A stretch of 64,000 bases of DNA from Symbiodolus clandestinus (GTDB taxonomy: Bacteria > Pseudomonadota > Gammaproteobacteria > Enterobacterales > G038960095), in assembly GCA_038960095.1 (NCBI GenBank), contig CP152425.1:1435782-1499781 (forward strand). The letters run 5' to 3'. A program made the translations under genes and the position numbers. Below are positions 45,322 through 54,650 of this stretch, piece after piece. The stretch's first letter is position 1. Each line of letters opens with the position of its first letter. The notes under the pieces are model-generated. The model was not told the DNA's origin, made no database searches, and was given only the letters and a program-made list of their open reading frames with translations.

Positions 45322-48045
45322 TTAATGAATCGAGCGCTGAATTTCAATCGTTTCAAAGACTTCTATCATATCCCCGCGACGCACATCCGTATAATTCTTA
45401 ACACCAATCCCACACTCCATACCATTGCGCACCTCATTAACATCTTCTTTAAAGCGACGCAAAGATTCTAACTCTCCTTGGTAAATAACCACATGTTCAC
45501 GTAAAACACGAATTGAATTATGTCGACGCACGGCACCTTCAACCACCATACAGCCGGCAATGGTGCCGAATTTAGGAGAGTTAAAGATATCACGCACTTC
45601 AGCTAGCCCAATGATCTGCTGTTTATATTCAGGAGATAACAAACCACTCATGGCCTGCTTGACTTCATCAATTAGGTCATAAATAACTGAATAATAATGC
45701 AAATCAAGCCCTTCATTGTCAATAACGCGTCGAGCTGAACTGTCTGCTCGCACATTAAAACCAATTAAAATAGCTCGAGAAGCCGCCGCTAATGTAGCGT
45801 CTGTTTCAGTTAATGCACCAACGCCAGAGCCAACAATTCGTACTTTAACTTCATCCGTTGATAGTCTAAGCAAGGCATCAGTAATAGCTTCAACAGAGCC
45901 TTGTACATCCGCTTTTAAGACAATACTAATTTCAGAAGCTGGTTTATCACCTGTCTGAGTAAATAGATTTTCTAACTTAACTCGTTGTTGACCTGCTAAT
46001 TTATGCTCGCGATGTTTACTTTGTCGATAAAGGGCGAGTTCACGTGCCTTCCTCTCATCATGAACCACCACCATCGCTTCACCCGCTGTGGAGACCCCTG
46101 ATAAACCTAGAACTTCTACTGGCATTGAAGGACCAGCCATATTAATGGCTTGTCCCCGTTCATCACGCATAGCGCGAACACGACCATATTCAAAACCACA
46201 TAAGATCACGTCACCTTTTCGCAAAATTCCTTGCTGCACTAAAATAGTAGCAACCGGCCCGCGGCCACGGTCTAGAAAAGATTCAATGACAATCCCCTGA
46301 GCCATGCCTGTTGGCACTGACTTTAATTCTAGTATCTCTGCTTGTAACAAAATGGCATTAAGTAAATCTTCAATGCCAGCTCCAGTCTTGGCAGATACCG
46401 GAATAAATTGGGTGTCACCACCCCAGGATTCAGCTAAAACTCCATGCTGAGATAGCGCTTGCTGTACCTGCTGGGGATCAGCACCTGGTTTGTCCATTTT
46501 ATTAACAGCAACCACTAAAGGAACATTAGCGGCTCGTGCATGCTGAATAGCTTCAATGGTTTGAGGCATTACTCCATCATCAGCCGCAACGACTAGTACA
46601 ACAATATCGGTAACCTTGGCACCACGAGCACGCATTGCCGTAAAAGCAGCATGACCCGGGGTATCTAAGAAGGTAATCATGCCATTCTCAGTCTCAACAT
46701 GATAAGCACCTATATGCTGAGTAATACCACCTGCCTCACCGGCAGCTACCTTGGCGGAACGAATAGAGTCTAGTAGCGAGGTTTTTCCATGATCAACATG
46801 ACCCATAATAGTAACCACCGGCGCTCGAGGAGCCAAAGGTATACTTTCTTGGCGTTCGCGCTCGCTAATCATGTTCGCTTCTAGTTGGTTCTCCTGGCGT
46901 AAAATGGCGCGATGCCCAAGTTCTTCAACCACTAGTTGTGCTGGTTCTTGTTCAATCGATTGGTTGATGGTTGCCATAATGCCCAATTTGATTAGAACTT
47001 TGATAACTTCTGCTGTTTTCAAGGCCATCTTAGCTGCCAATTCAGCAACAGTAATGGTTTGACCTAACACAACCTCTCGCACCAATGGTTGCAATGGTTT
47101 GGTAAAGCTCTGTTGCAAACTGCTTGGCTGAGGTTTACCCTTACCACTGCGGCTATTAGCTCGCTCCTCTTCACGGGCCGCTTTCGTTTCTGAAAGACGG
47201 GAGCTTTTCTTTTGCTTACTATTTTTTCCACTCCGCAGCTGAGCACGCCGCCCACTCTCATCATGACGATCTGCTTCGTCCTCTGCTTCACGAGCATAAC
47301 GGGAGGTCGTAATATGGTAATCTTCCTGAAGCGTCGCTTGCTGTTCAGCTTGTGCCCAGCGCTGCGCATTCTCTTCTGCTAATTTTCGAGCCTCGTCCGT
47401 TAACCGTCGAGCATTTACTTCTGCCTTACGACGTGCTTCTTCTTCCGCTTTACGTTTTAAAGCATTTGCTTGGGCTTCTAATTTTTCCCTTTCGGTCGCG
47501 AGTAGTGATGATTGCGGATCGGCTTCAACTGTTTTTTTCGCACTACTTTTCGGGGAATTTTGCTGTTTTTTAGTCTGCAACATTCTACTGGAAAAGGGTG
47601 AACCTACCACGGTTTTTACCTTAGCAGAGGATCCTAACAATGGAGTAGTTGAAGTTATGGGACTCGTTGACAGCGGTTGATGAATATCTACTTCTGTCGT
47701 TATTTTTGAAGTGTCATCGATGGTTACCATAGGGTTCTCATCGGCCGCTACTGATTCAGCAGCAGTACGCTTTATATAAGTGCGTTTCTTACGAACCTCA
47801 ACCTGAATAGCTTTACTCTTGCCACTACCACTGGCTACGTTCAGCGTACTTCGAGTTTTGCGCTGTAAAGTAAGTCGACTTGGCGAGGTATTATCCTGCC
47901 AATAATTGAGCAATTTCTGCTTCTCTTGCTTAGTCACCGTGGATGAGGGATTTTTATTCAATCCAAGTTCTGCTAACTGCTGCAGCAAACGTTCCACCGA
48001 GATTTGATTTTCCTCGGCAAGCTGTTTTATGGTTACTTCTATCAT
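45322..48045 (-). CDS. infB: Translation initiation factor IF-2
   Basis: IF-2 is the GTPase that brings fMet-tRNA to the 30S subunit. The ATG at 48045 is chosen because an AGGAG site lies 5 bp before it and the protein then begins MIEVTIKQLAEE, like E. coli; the frame extends 6 codons further. The order is IF2N domain, TLQRKTRSTLN segment, charged Ala/Glu/Arg coiled linker, and G domain (GHVDHGKTSL, DTPGHAAF, NKMDKP). Domains II-IV end IEIQRSIH. ~907 residues (E. coli 890). Confidence 0.95.
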   Translation of the reverse strand: MIEVTIKQLAEENQISVERLLQQLAELGLNKNPSSTVTKQEKQKLLNYWQDNTSPSRLTLQRKTRSTLNVASGSGKSKAIQVEVRKKRTYIKRTAAESVAADENPMVTIDDTSKITTEVDIHQPLSTSPITSTTPLLGSSAKVKTVVGSPFSSRMLQTKKQQNSPKSSAKKTVEADPQSSLLATEREKLEAQANALKRKAEEEARRKAEVNARRLTDEARKLAEENAQRWAQAEQQATLQEDYHITTSRYAREAEDEADRHDESGRRAQLRSGKNSKQKKSSRLSETKAAREEERANSRSGKGKPQPSSLQQSFTKPLQPLVREVVLGQTITVAELAAKMALKTAEVIKVLIKLGIMATINQSIEQEPAQLVVEELGHRAILRQENQLEANMISERERQESIPLAPRAPVVTIMGHVDHGKTSLLDSIRSAKVAAGEAGGITQHIGAYHVETENGMITFLDTPGHAAFTAMRARGAKVTDIVVLVVAADDGVMPQTIEAIQHARAANVPLVVAVNKMDKPGADPQQVQQALSQHGVLAESWGGDTQFIPVSAKTGAGIEDLLNAILLQAEILELKSVPTGMAQGIVIESFLDRGRGPVATILVQQGILRKGDVILCGFEYGRVRAMRDERGQAINMAGPSMPVEVLGLSGVSTAGEAMVVVHDERKARELALYRQSKHREHKLAGQQRVKLENLFTQTGDKPASEISIVLKADVQGSVEAITDALLRLSTDEVKVRIVGSGVGALTETDATLAAASRAILIGFNVRADSSARRVIDNEGLDLHYYSVIYDLIDEVKQAMSGLLSPEYKQQIIGLAEVRDIFNSPKFGTIAGCMVVEGAVRRHNSIRVLREHVVIYQGELESLRRFKEDVNEVRNGMECGIGVKNYTDVRRGDMIEVFETIEIQRSIH

Positions 48046-48075
48046 GTTGCTCCTTTCTTGCAACCTTTATCAAGC

Positions 48076-49557
48076 TTATTCGCTAAACCAACAAATATTG
48101 CGAGCCGCCATGATCAATTCACCCGCTTGCTGCTGACTTAACTCTTCAATATCGCTTAAATCATCAACACTTTGCTCGGCCAATAGTTCTAGCGTCACAA
48201 TCCCTTTTTCCATCAAGCGCTGCATCCAGCTTTGCTGCATAGCCGGCAGCTGGAGTAATTCATCTGCTGCCGTTGGCTGTTCGGTTTCGCTGGGGGGTAA
48301 TAGCGCACTATTTGCCAAGGCTTCTTTAACCTGCGCTCGTAAGCGAGTAATTTGCGGTTCCGTAATTCCCTCGATCGCTAACAACTCCTTAACGGGAACG
48401 TAAGCTAACTCTTCTAAGCTAGAAAAACCCTCTGTAGCTAATAGCGTAGCCAATTCATCACCAATGTCTAATTGGCGTACAAATTGGGCGATGATAGCAG
48501 CATCTTCTGCCTGACGTTTAGCCTCTAGCACCTCTATTGCCATTACATTCAATTCCCAGCCGGTCAACTGTGAAGCCAAGCGAACATTTTGCCCGTTACG
48601 ACCGATCGCTTGTGCTAAGTTTTCAGCAGTTACCGCAATGTCCATTGCATGGCGATCTTCATCAATGACAATTGAAACCACATCTGCGGGTGCCATGGCA
48701 TTATTGACAAATTGTACTGGGTTATCATCCCAAAGAACAATATCTATCCGTTCTCCACCTAATTCGCTAGAAACCGCTTGAACTCTAGCACCTCGCATTC
48801 CAATACAGGCACCCGTAGGATCAATTCGCTTATCATTGGTTTTTACAGCAATTTTAGCGCGTGATCCGGGATCACGAGCAGCGGCTTTAATTTCAATCAG
48901 CTCTTCACCAATCTCCGGAACTTCGATACGAAATAGCTCAATTAACAGCTCGGGGCACGACCGTGAAACCATCAGCTGTGGACCTCTTGCCTCGGTACGA
49001 ATGGCATAGAGAACTCCGCGAATTCGATCTCCAACTCGAAAGTTATCACGCGGTAACAATTCTTCTCGATGAATAATTGCTTCTGCTTGGCTACCTAAAT
49101 CAAATATAACGCTATCCCGAGAAACTCGTTTAACGACGCCACTAACAATTTCTCCAATGACTTGAAAAAATTGTTCCACTATAGTTGCTCGTTCAGCCTC
49201 TCGAACCTTCTGTACGATAACTTGCTTGGCTACTTGAGCAGCAATCCGATCAAAAGCAATCGAGTCAATCAGTTCCTCAACGTAACTCCCCTCAACTAAC
49301 CCTGGTTCATCTAACTCAGCCGCTGCTAAGGTGATCTCTACCGTTGGGTGAGTCACTTCTTGTACGACTAACCACCGCCGAAAAGTTTGAAAATCACCAC
49401 TCTTATGATCAATATTAACTCGGATGTCAACTTCATAATTATATTTCTTCTTGGTGGCAATCACTAATGCCATCTCTAATGCTTCAAAAATTTTTTCTCG
49501 CGATACCGCTTTTTCATTAGATACTGCTTCTATAACCGCTAGGATCTCTTTATTCAT
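48076..49557 (-). CDS. nusA: Transcription termination/antitermination factor NusA
   Basis: NusA binds RNA polymerase and modulates pausing, termination and lambda/rrn antitermination. The N-terminal polymerase-binding domain, S1 domain (~135-200), two KH domains (GMRGARVQAVSSELGGERID, GRNGQNVRLASQLTGW) and two acidic C-terminal repeats are present. 493 residues (E. coli 495). Next to rimP (24-bp gap) and infB. Confidence 0.96.
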   Translation of the reverse strand: MNKEILAVIEAVSNEKAVSREKIFEALEMALVIATKKKYNYEVDIRVNIDHKSGDFQTFRRWLVVQEVTHPTVEITLAAAELDEPGLVEGSYVEELIDSIAFDRIAAQVAKQVIVQKVREAERATIVEQFFQVIGEIVSGVVKRVSRDSVIFDLGSQAEAIIHREELLPRDNFRVGDRIRGVLYAIRTEARGPQLMVSRSCPELLIELFRIEVPEIGEELIEIKAAARDPGSRAKIAVKTNDKRIDPTGACIGMRGARVQAVSSELGGERIDIVLWDDNPVQFVNNAMAPADVVSIVIDEDRHAMDIAVTAENLAQAIGRNGQNVRLASQLTGWELNVMAIEVLEAKRQAEDAAIIAQFVRQLDIGDELATLLATEGFSSLEELAYVPVKELLAIEGITEPQITRLRAQVKEALANSALLPPSETEQPTAADELLQLPAMQQSWMQRLMEKGIVTLELLAEQSVDDLSDIEELSQQQAGELIMAARNICWFSE

Positions 49558-49581
49558 CTGCTTCCTTCCTACTAGGCACCA

Positions 49582-50037
49582 TCAAATCGTTGGAACAAGA
49601 TGGGCTTCCCGGATGTTACTGAACTCAATGCGTTGACTACCCTTTTCTCCTTGCAAAAGAATGCCCTGGTCGTCTACTTCTTGGAGCACACCTCGAAACT
49701 GTCGGCACTCTTGAAGCGGTATCTGTAACAAAATAACGACTTTTGATCCTTTGAAACGTTGGTAGTGTTCTAGTGTAAATAACGGGCGCTCTAAACCAGG
49801 AGAGGAGATCTCCAGCTGATATGATCCCGTTAAGGGTTCCTGGATATCTAGCAAACAACTCACTTGACGGCTGACAGTGGCACAATCTTCTACCGAAACA
49901 CCCTGAGGCTTATCAATATAGATCCGCAAAATCGCAGGACGTCGATTAGCCAACAGCTGTAATCCAACATACTCATAGCCCAAAGCTTCAATCGGTTGTT
50001 GAAGTAGTTCCATTAAGCGTTTTGGTAAACTGGACAA
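49582..50037 (-). CDS. rimP: Ribosome maturation factor RimP
   Basis: RimP assists 30S assembly. The conserved segments GYEYVGLQL, LRIYIDKPQGVSVEDCATVSR and LEISSPGLERPLF are diagnostic. 151 residues (E. coli 150). First protein gene of the nusA operon; a rho-independent terminator lies only ~16 bp before its start codon, downstream of tRNA-fMet, so expression probably depends on partial read-through. Confidence 0.95.
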   Translation of the reverse strand: MSSLPKRLMELLQQPIEALGYEYVGLQLLANRRPAILRIYIDKPQGVSVEDCATVSRQVSCLLDIQEPLTGSYQLEISSPGLERPLFTLEHYQRFKGSKVVILLQIPLQECRQFRGVLQEVDDQGILLQGEKGSQRIEFSNIREAHLVPTI

Positions 50038-50052
50038 ATAAACTCCTGTGCA

Positions 50053-50075
50053 ACAAAAAAGGGCTATAAAGCCCC
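50053..50075 (-). terminator. Rho-independent terminator in the rimP-nusA leader
   Basis: On the minus strand a GC-rich stem GGGCT-TTAT-AGCCC is followed by TTTTTT. It lies between tRNA-fMet and rimP, just before the rimP ribosome site (AGGAG). It would limit how much of the tRNA transcript continues into rimP-nusA-infB, an attenuator position known for the E. coli metY-nusA operon. Confidence 0.75.
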
Positions 50076-50102
50076 TGGATATTGATATTACTGCGGTAGT
50101 GG

Positions 50103-50134
50103 CTAATAAAAAACCCCATCATTCGGGGCTTTTA
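50103..50134 (-). terminator. Bidirectional terminator after tRNA-fMet
   Basis: A CCCC/GGGG stem with a 7-nt loop is flanked by AAAA on one side and TTTT on the other, so it can act in both directions. On the minus strand the U-run is TTTTTT. It lies ~10 bp after the tRNA-fMet CCA end and is the first of two tandem terminators before rimP. Confidence 0.7.
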
Positions 50135-50141
50135 TTGAAAC

Positions 50142-50218
<77 letters not shown>

Positions 50219-50317
50219 TCCAAATTGAGGACATTGTATGCTGCTTCTACGTTTAAAACAAGCAATTTTTTAACTTTATTTTACCAACTGATGTTAGCCC
50301 ATCGATAGCTGTTTAGT

Positions 50318-50402
50318 TGGTGCCGAGAGCGGGACTCGAACCCGCACACCCATGGGCACTACCCCCTCAAGATAGCGTGTCTACCAGTTCCACCATCTCG
50401 GC
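50318..50402 (-). tRNA. leuU: tRNA-Leu (GAG)
   Basis: The 85-nt minus-strand sequence has a 7-bp acceptor (GCCGAGA/TCTCGGC), A discriminator and encoded CCA. The D-arm contains GGTAGACACG, the anticodon stem CTATC/GGTAG holds loop TTGAGGG (anticodon GAG), and a long class II variable arm (TGCCCATGGGTGT) is typical of Leu. It lies between secG and tRNA-fMet, as leuU does in E. coli. Confidence 0.95.
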
Positions 50403-50419
50403 ACGCCAGATATCAGACG

Positions 50420-50707
50420 TCAGATATCAGATTTTTGCTGTTTAACAGCTAATTTCTGCTGTCCAACAGACAGTAACGATTCACGGTTTAATTTGCCTAA
50501 TAATAGACACAGAGCAAAAAACAGTGCCATTAATAGCCCCGTTAACCGCACCATAAACCGGTCACTACCCGTTGATCCAAACAAAGTACTGGATGCCCCC
50601 ATGCTAGAGGCTGCCCCTAACTCAGCACCCCTCCCCTGCTGGAGTAACACCAATACAATGATACTCAATGCAATCAGCAAATAAACCGCTTGCAGAATTT
50701 GATACAT
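50420..50707 (-). CDS. secG: Protein translocase subunit SecG
   Basis: SecG is the small accessory subunit of SecYEG. It has two membrane helices (~2-19, ~52-70) joined by a loop with VLLQQGRGAELGAASSMG and STLFGSTGSDRFMVRLT, which is highly characteristic. 95 residues (E. coli 110, shorter C-terminus). It is directly before tRNA-Leu. glmM, the usual upstream neighbour, is absent and an IS3 element lies there. Confidence 0.93.
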   Translation of the reverse strand: MYQILQAVYLLIALSIIVLVLLQQGRGAELGAASSMGASSTLFGSTGSDRFMVRLTGLLMALFFALCLLLGKLNRESLLSVGQQKLAVKQQKSDI

Positions 50708-50842
50708 ATCGATTCATTAGCGGACAAAAGTCCACCCTTCCCTATTTAGCACAGTAGCCATAGAATACACTGAACATCCAGTAAAAGGAACTAGTTCATT
50801 ACTGAATCCCCCCCGGGAATGTCGGAGACTGTTTTTTTAGAA

Positions 50843-51745
50843 TCAAGCCGCTTTATCGAGCTCAATTTGTTGTTGATAATACCTTATTTCTGCTTCGACT
50901 GGGGGTATGTAACCGATGGGTCCCAATAACCTCTGCTGATTAAACCAAGCAACCCATTTCAAGGTAGCCATCTCTACTTGAGCACGGGTTTGCCAGGATT
51001 GGCGATGAATGACTTCGGATTTATAGAGGCCATTGATAGTCTCAGCTAATGCATTATCGTAAGAATCGCCAACACTACCTACAGAGCATTCAATGCCAGC
51101 TTCTACCATCCGTTCGGTGTAGCGGATAGAGACATACTGACTGCCGCGATCACTGTGATGGATTAAGCGCTCCCCTTTGAAGGGCCGGCGAGCATACAGG
51201 GCCTGTTCTAACGCATCTAGAACAAAATCGGTTTTGGCCGAGCTAGAGACTCGCCATCCCACGATATAGCGGGAAAAAACATCAATAATAAAGGCTGTAT
51301 AAACAAATCCTTGATAAGTCGTACAAAAGGTATAATCAGCAACCCACAGCGCATTAGGCCGGTCAGCCTGGAAATTCCGGTTAACCAAATCATCTGGGCA
51401 GGGAGCAGATTGATTAGAAAATGTGGTTTTGACCCCTTTACCTCGTCTTATCCCTTGCAATCCCATGGTACGCATCAGACGTTCCACGGTGCAACGGGCT
51501 ACCGTAATGCCTTCACGCTTCAGTTGATGCCAAATCTTAACAGCACCATAGACTTTAAAATTAGCATCCCAGATTTTGCGGATCTGCTCACTTAGTTTGA
51601 TATCCTTTACCTGCCTTGCCGGTAACAGCGACGGCTGCTTTTTTCTGGCGGCATGCAGATAGTAGGTGGATGGGGCAATCGGTAATACTTTACAAATTGG
51701 CTCGACCCCGTAAACCTCTCGATGCTTATCGATAAAGGCTGTCAT
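50843..51745 (-). CDS. IS3-family transposase OrfB (DDE integrase)
   Basis: The 300-residue protein has an HTH_21-like segment then the rve integrase domain. Catalytic residues are in WVADYTF (first D), HHSDRGSQY (second D) and NALAETINGLYKSE (E). The end reads YYQQQIELDKAA. It is in the -1 frame relative to orfA with an ATGA overlap at 51742-51745, so it can be made alone or as an OrfAB fusion by frameshifting. Confidence 0.93.
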   Translation of the reverse strand: MTAFIDKHREVYGVEPICKVLPIAPSTYYLHAARKKQPSLLPARQVKDIKLSEQIRKIWDANFKVYGAVKIWHQLKREGITVARCTVERLMRTMGLQGIRRGKGVKTTFSNQSAPCPDDLVNRNFQADRPNALWVADYTFCTTYQGFVYTAFIIDVFSRYIVGWRVSSSAKTDFVLDALEQALYARRPFKGERLIHHSDRGSQYVSIRYTERMVEAGIECSVGSVGDSYDNALAETINGLYKSEVIHRQSWQTRAQVEMATLKWVAWFNQQRLLGPIGYIPPVEAEIRYYQQQIELDKAA

Positions 51746-52077
51746 GACCGGCGATGGCGGTCGAGCTCCGCCTGGGCAAAATAAGCGCTGGCCTTACGCA
51801 AGATCTCATTGGCTTGACGTAGCTCACGATTTTCACGCTCCAGAGCTTTAATACGTGCTTTTTCCTCTGAAGTTGCTCCTGCTCTTAACCTTTGATCTCG
51901 CTCTATCTGCTGCAACCACAGAGCTAACGTTTTAGGATGGCAGCCGAATTTTGCGGCGATAGAGCAGATAGCTGCTCGACGATTCTCATAATCAGCCTCA
52001 TGCTCTAATACCATCTTAACGGCTCGTTCACGCACTTCAGGTGAGTAATTTTTTGCTGGTCTTTTTTTCGTTTCCAT
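51742..52077 (-). CDS. IS3-family transposase OrfA
   Basis: The 111-residue protein has the HTH of IS3 OrfA (SPEVRERAVKMVLEH, SIAAKFGCHPKTLALWLQQ). A leucine-zipper-like coiled coil follows (RIKALERENRELRQANEILRK). It binds the IS ends. It begins ~45 bp inside the right end of the element. Confidence 0.93.
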   Translation of the reverse strand: METKKRPAKNYSPEVRERAVKMVLEHEADYENRRAAICSIAAKFGCHPKTLALWLQQIERDQRLRAGATSEEKARIKALERENRELRQANEILRKASAYFAQAELDRHRRS

Positions 52078-52122
52078 AACTCCATTCTCTCATACATTTG
52101 GAAAAAATAGAGTCTCCGATAA

Positions 52123-52647
52123 AACCAGTGTGATTCATATGATAGCTTTATCTTTCGCATTGATGCCATACTGCCTACATACTACGTTGCTATTTTGGAT
52201 ACGGCTAATTTAGGCCCAAAATTCATGGTTTCTGGTGTTTCCACTCATTTCGACGAGCGTGAAGCCCTGGACGGTGCATTGCTGGAAGCTTTACAAGCCA
52301 TTGTAATTGCTGCTCAAGGCGCACGAGAAGATCTGAAACGCCATGCTGCTTCCTACAAAAATCAGTCTATCGGCAACGACAATCCCTTCTATCGGATACA
52401 AAAAATACTAGCTGAATTTAACCCTTCACAGTGTGCCCCAACCACTAAAGCAAACCTTCCAGCCAGTGCCAATGAAGCATTAGAATTGCTATTGTCCCGT
52501 CTTCATGGTGCAGGTATTCATTCCATTTACCAGTGCGATTTATCCCAACCACAATGGCCACTATGTGTGGCAAAAATCATAGTGCCGGGCAGGTTTGATA
52601 CTCACATCAATCCCTTGAGAAAAAACAATGTTACTACAAGTACGTAA
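52123..52647 (+). pseudogene. YcaO-family protein, N-terminal part lost at the IS3 insertion
   Basis: From the IS boundary the frame is open and reads as the C-terminal portion of a YcaO enzyme: LPTYYVAILDTANLG, KFMVSGVSTHFDEREALDGA and LLEALQAIVIAAQGAREDL, ending VAKIIVPGRFDTHINPL. YcaO proteins use ATP to activate peptide amides for azoline, macroamidine or thioamide formation. About 175 codons remain of an expected ~400, so the ATP-binding N-terminal part is missing. An internal TTG (52195) could start a fragment only. No PxPxP C-terminus, as in TfuA-partnered YcaOs. It overlaps tfuA by 20 bp. Confidence 0.8.
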
Positions 52648-53338
52648 AAAGCCTATCGTTTATGGTGGTCCATCATTGCATCTAGCCCGTCGAAAATATC
52701 AAGGCTATTTCGATTACCGTGATCCTGTCAAACGTGGTGATCTGCATAAATTATTAGAAGAGAGTCCTTATAAGAAAGGCTGCGTTCTAATCACAGACGG
52801 TGTTTTTGGTGAAAGTATGGCTGTCTCACCATGTGAATGCATGGATCTTATCTATGCTGGCTGGTTGCTGCTAGGGTCATCAAGCATGGGAGCACTGCGT
52901 GCTGCCGACTGCAGCCCTGTAGGCATGGTAGGAATAGGGGAAGTCTTCATGGGGTATCGAATGGGCTACTATCATTCCGATGCTGATGTCGCCGTACTTT
53001 ACCAAGGTGAAGAGCATACAGAAATCAGTGTATCTATTGTTCATGCTGACTACATTATCCGTCAATTGGCACTGTGTTACTTTATCAGCGGCTCTTCACG
53101 CAATCGCTTGCTACGGGATTTGAGAAACATTGTGTGGTACAACAGGAATCCGAACATTGTAAGCAATTTGGTGGAGTTCCATTTCGACAATCCCGCAATC
53201 AGTAAAGGGTTTTTTACACTATGGCGTAAATCGGAGGCAAACCCAAAAATACGGGATGCTCTAGTTGCCTGCGATATGCTTTCAAGTTACTACTTAAAAC
53301 ATTATGCGACAATTGGAGATTTTCATGACATGGGTTAA
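52628..53338 (+). CDS. TfuA-like protein (YcaO partner)
   Basis: The 236-residue protein shows the TfuA core clearly: YGGPSLHLAR near the start, KRGDLHKLLE, ITDGVFGESMAVSPCE, then GSSSMGALRAADCSPVGMVG and GEVFMGYRMGYYHSDADVAV. TfuA proteins accompany YcaO in thioamide formation in RiPPs and in archaeal McrA; they are thought to deliver sulfur. Here it overlaps the end of the YcaO gene, the typical adjacent pairing. The frame is intact. The name comes from trifolitoxin-related genes of rhizobia. Confidence 0.87.
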   Translation: MLLQVRKKPIVYGGPSLHLARRKYQGYFDYRDPVKRGDLHKLLEESPYKKGCVLITDGVFGESMAVSPCECMDLIYAGWLLLGSSSMGALRAADCSPVGMVGIGEVFMGYRMGYYHSDADVAVLYQGEEHTEISVSIVHADYIIRQLALCYFISGSSRNRLLRDLRNIVWYNRNPNIVSNLVEFHFDNPAISKGFFTLWRKSEANPKIRDALVACDMLSSYYLKHYATIGDFHDMG

Positions 53339-54650
53339 GAAACTGGGCTACTTCAACAATATTTCCAAAGGTAGCGCTTCCATCTCCAACAATATGTCAC
53401 ATCTAATCGTGGGGGTATTTAGTGGATTACCAGTCTTTTCTGTATCGCTTCGGGTTAGCATCATCTTCTACTTCAGCGCACTGCTTGAACTTCCAACCGG
53501 AATCATAGCAGATGTTTTTGGCCACCGTCATACTTTAGCATATGGCTATGCTATCCTTGCACTTGCTAGCTTCTGCTTATTTATTACCTGTTACTACAGT
53601 TATCTTTCAATTTCTACCTGGGCACTCATTGTTAGCAGCCTGATGAGCGCTATTGGTGGTGCACTAATCTCGGGTTCTCTACAAACCTTCATTCAGGATT
53701 ATATTGATCAGCAAGTAACCAAAAGCGGAGTAATTGGAGAACATGCTGAAGAAATGAAAGTAAAAGCCATAGCTTTGTCACAAGGTTATGGAAATTTTTT
53801 CTCAGGCATGCTTCCTACTTTAGTATTAGCTGCTGTCTTTGCCAGCCAATACCTAACCGGTCGCAGCGAATGGGCACTATTTATCTCTTTTTGCATCTAT
53901 GGCGCCATATCAATATTTTTCTTCTGTTTTCGTTTTAATAAAGGTTCTCAACCACCAGTCAGAACATTACTTACTTCTGGTAAAGGATATTGGTATCAAT
54001 TCACTCTATTTACTGCTGATTTCTTCCAACGAAATTGCTTTTGGCAATTCAAGGTAAGCCTATTGGTCCTGCGCATGGTTTTATCCATCCTGACGGTCAT
54101 TCATGTAAACACTTACTTGATGGTGTCACAATTTCGTAAGATTGATTTACAGTATGCTGACATGCCCACCATCGCATTGAGTTTTTTGGTGCTAGCAGCC
54201 TTTGATTTATCTCACTATCCAAAAGGGATTATTGTTCCATTCGTCTCTAAGCATCTCAGTTCGAATCAGTTGCTCTACTTTTCTTTGATCTCTCAATGTG
54301 CCTTAGCCGGAGTTGCTATCTTCTATTATCATCATGGTTATACATTAATAACTGTCATCGGTTTTGCATTGTTATTCAATGCTATGTTTTCTTGTGGAAA
54401 TACTACCTTACAGTCAAAACTTATATTGGAGGTGCCACAGTATCTACGCGTATCAGTGTTCAGCCTAGTACAAGTCATTGTGCTCATTTTATATGGGACA
54501 TACTCTTTTCTTCTTACTACCCACGGCTCTGGTGTTGACCAGCCAGAACAAATTTTTATCCAGCTTCTGTACCTAAGTGGGGCAGGTATTCTGCTTGCTG
54601 GACTGTTTGACCTTATTTCTGCCAGAATATCAACTTTCTCGCATGATTGA
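53325..54650 (+). CDS. MFS transporter, probable exporter of the YcaO/TfuA locus
   Basis: About 441 residues with roughly 11-12 hydrophobic segments. Motif A-like ELPTGIIADVFGHRHTL lies between helices 2 and 3. The ATG at 53325 is preferred because TTGGAG lies 6-11 bp before it; it overlaps tfuA by 14 bp. An exporter directly behind YcaO-TfuA is the usual self-protection or product-export gene of modified-peptide clusters. Substrate is not shown by the sequence. Confidence 0.8.
   Translation: MTWVKKLGYFNNISKGSASISNNMSHLIVGVFSGLPVFSVSLRVSIIFYFSALLELPTGIIADVFGHRHTLAYGYAILALASFCLFITCYYSYLSISTWALIVSSLMSAIGGALISGSLQTFIQDYIDQQVTKSGVIGEHAEEMKVKAIALSQGYGNFFSGMLPTLVLAAVFASQYLTGRSEWALFISFCIYGAISIFFFCFRFNKGSQPPVRTLLTSGKGYWYQFTLFTADFFQRNCFWQFKVSLLVLRMVLSILTVIHVNTYLMVSQFRKIDLQYADMPTIALSFLVLAAFDLSHYPKGIIVPFVSKHLSSNQLLYFSLISQCALAGVAIFYYHHGYTLITVIGFALLFNAMFSCGNTTLQSKLILEVPQYLRVSVFSLVQVIVLILYGTYSFLLTTHGSGVDQPEQIFIQLLYLSGAGILLAGLFDLISARISTFSHD

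Larger units (their letters stand above)
50820..52121 (-). mobile_element. Intact IS3-family insertion sequence
   Basis: The ~1302-bp element has imperfect terminal inverted repeats: TGTCGGAGACT at the left end and TATCGGAGACT at the right end (read inward), each followed by a T-rich stretch. It encodes orfA and orfB on the minus strand in the standard arrangement. I see no clear 3-bp target duplication (gaa on the left, aaa on the right). Its right end abuts a YcaO gene that lacks its 5' half. A degraded copy of a related left end is at 56614..56735, so a deletion between copies is possible. Confidence 0.85.

Noticed and set aside
50817..52124. 3-bp target duplication around the IS3 element
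   Set aside because: The flanks (gaa and aaa) differ, so no duplication is claimed.
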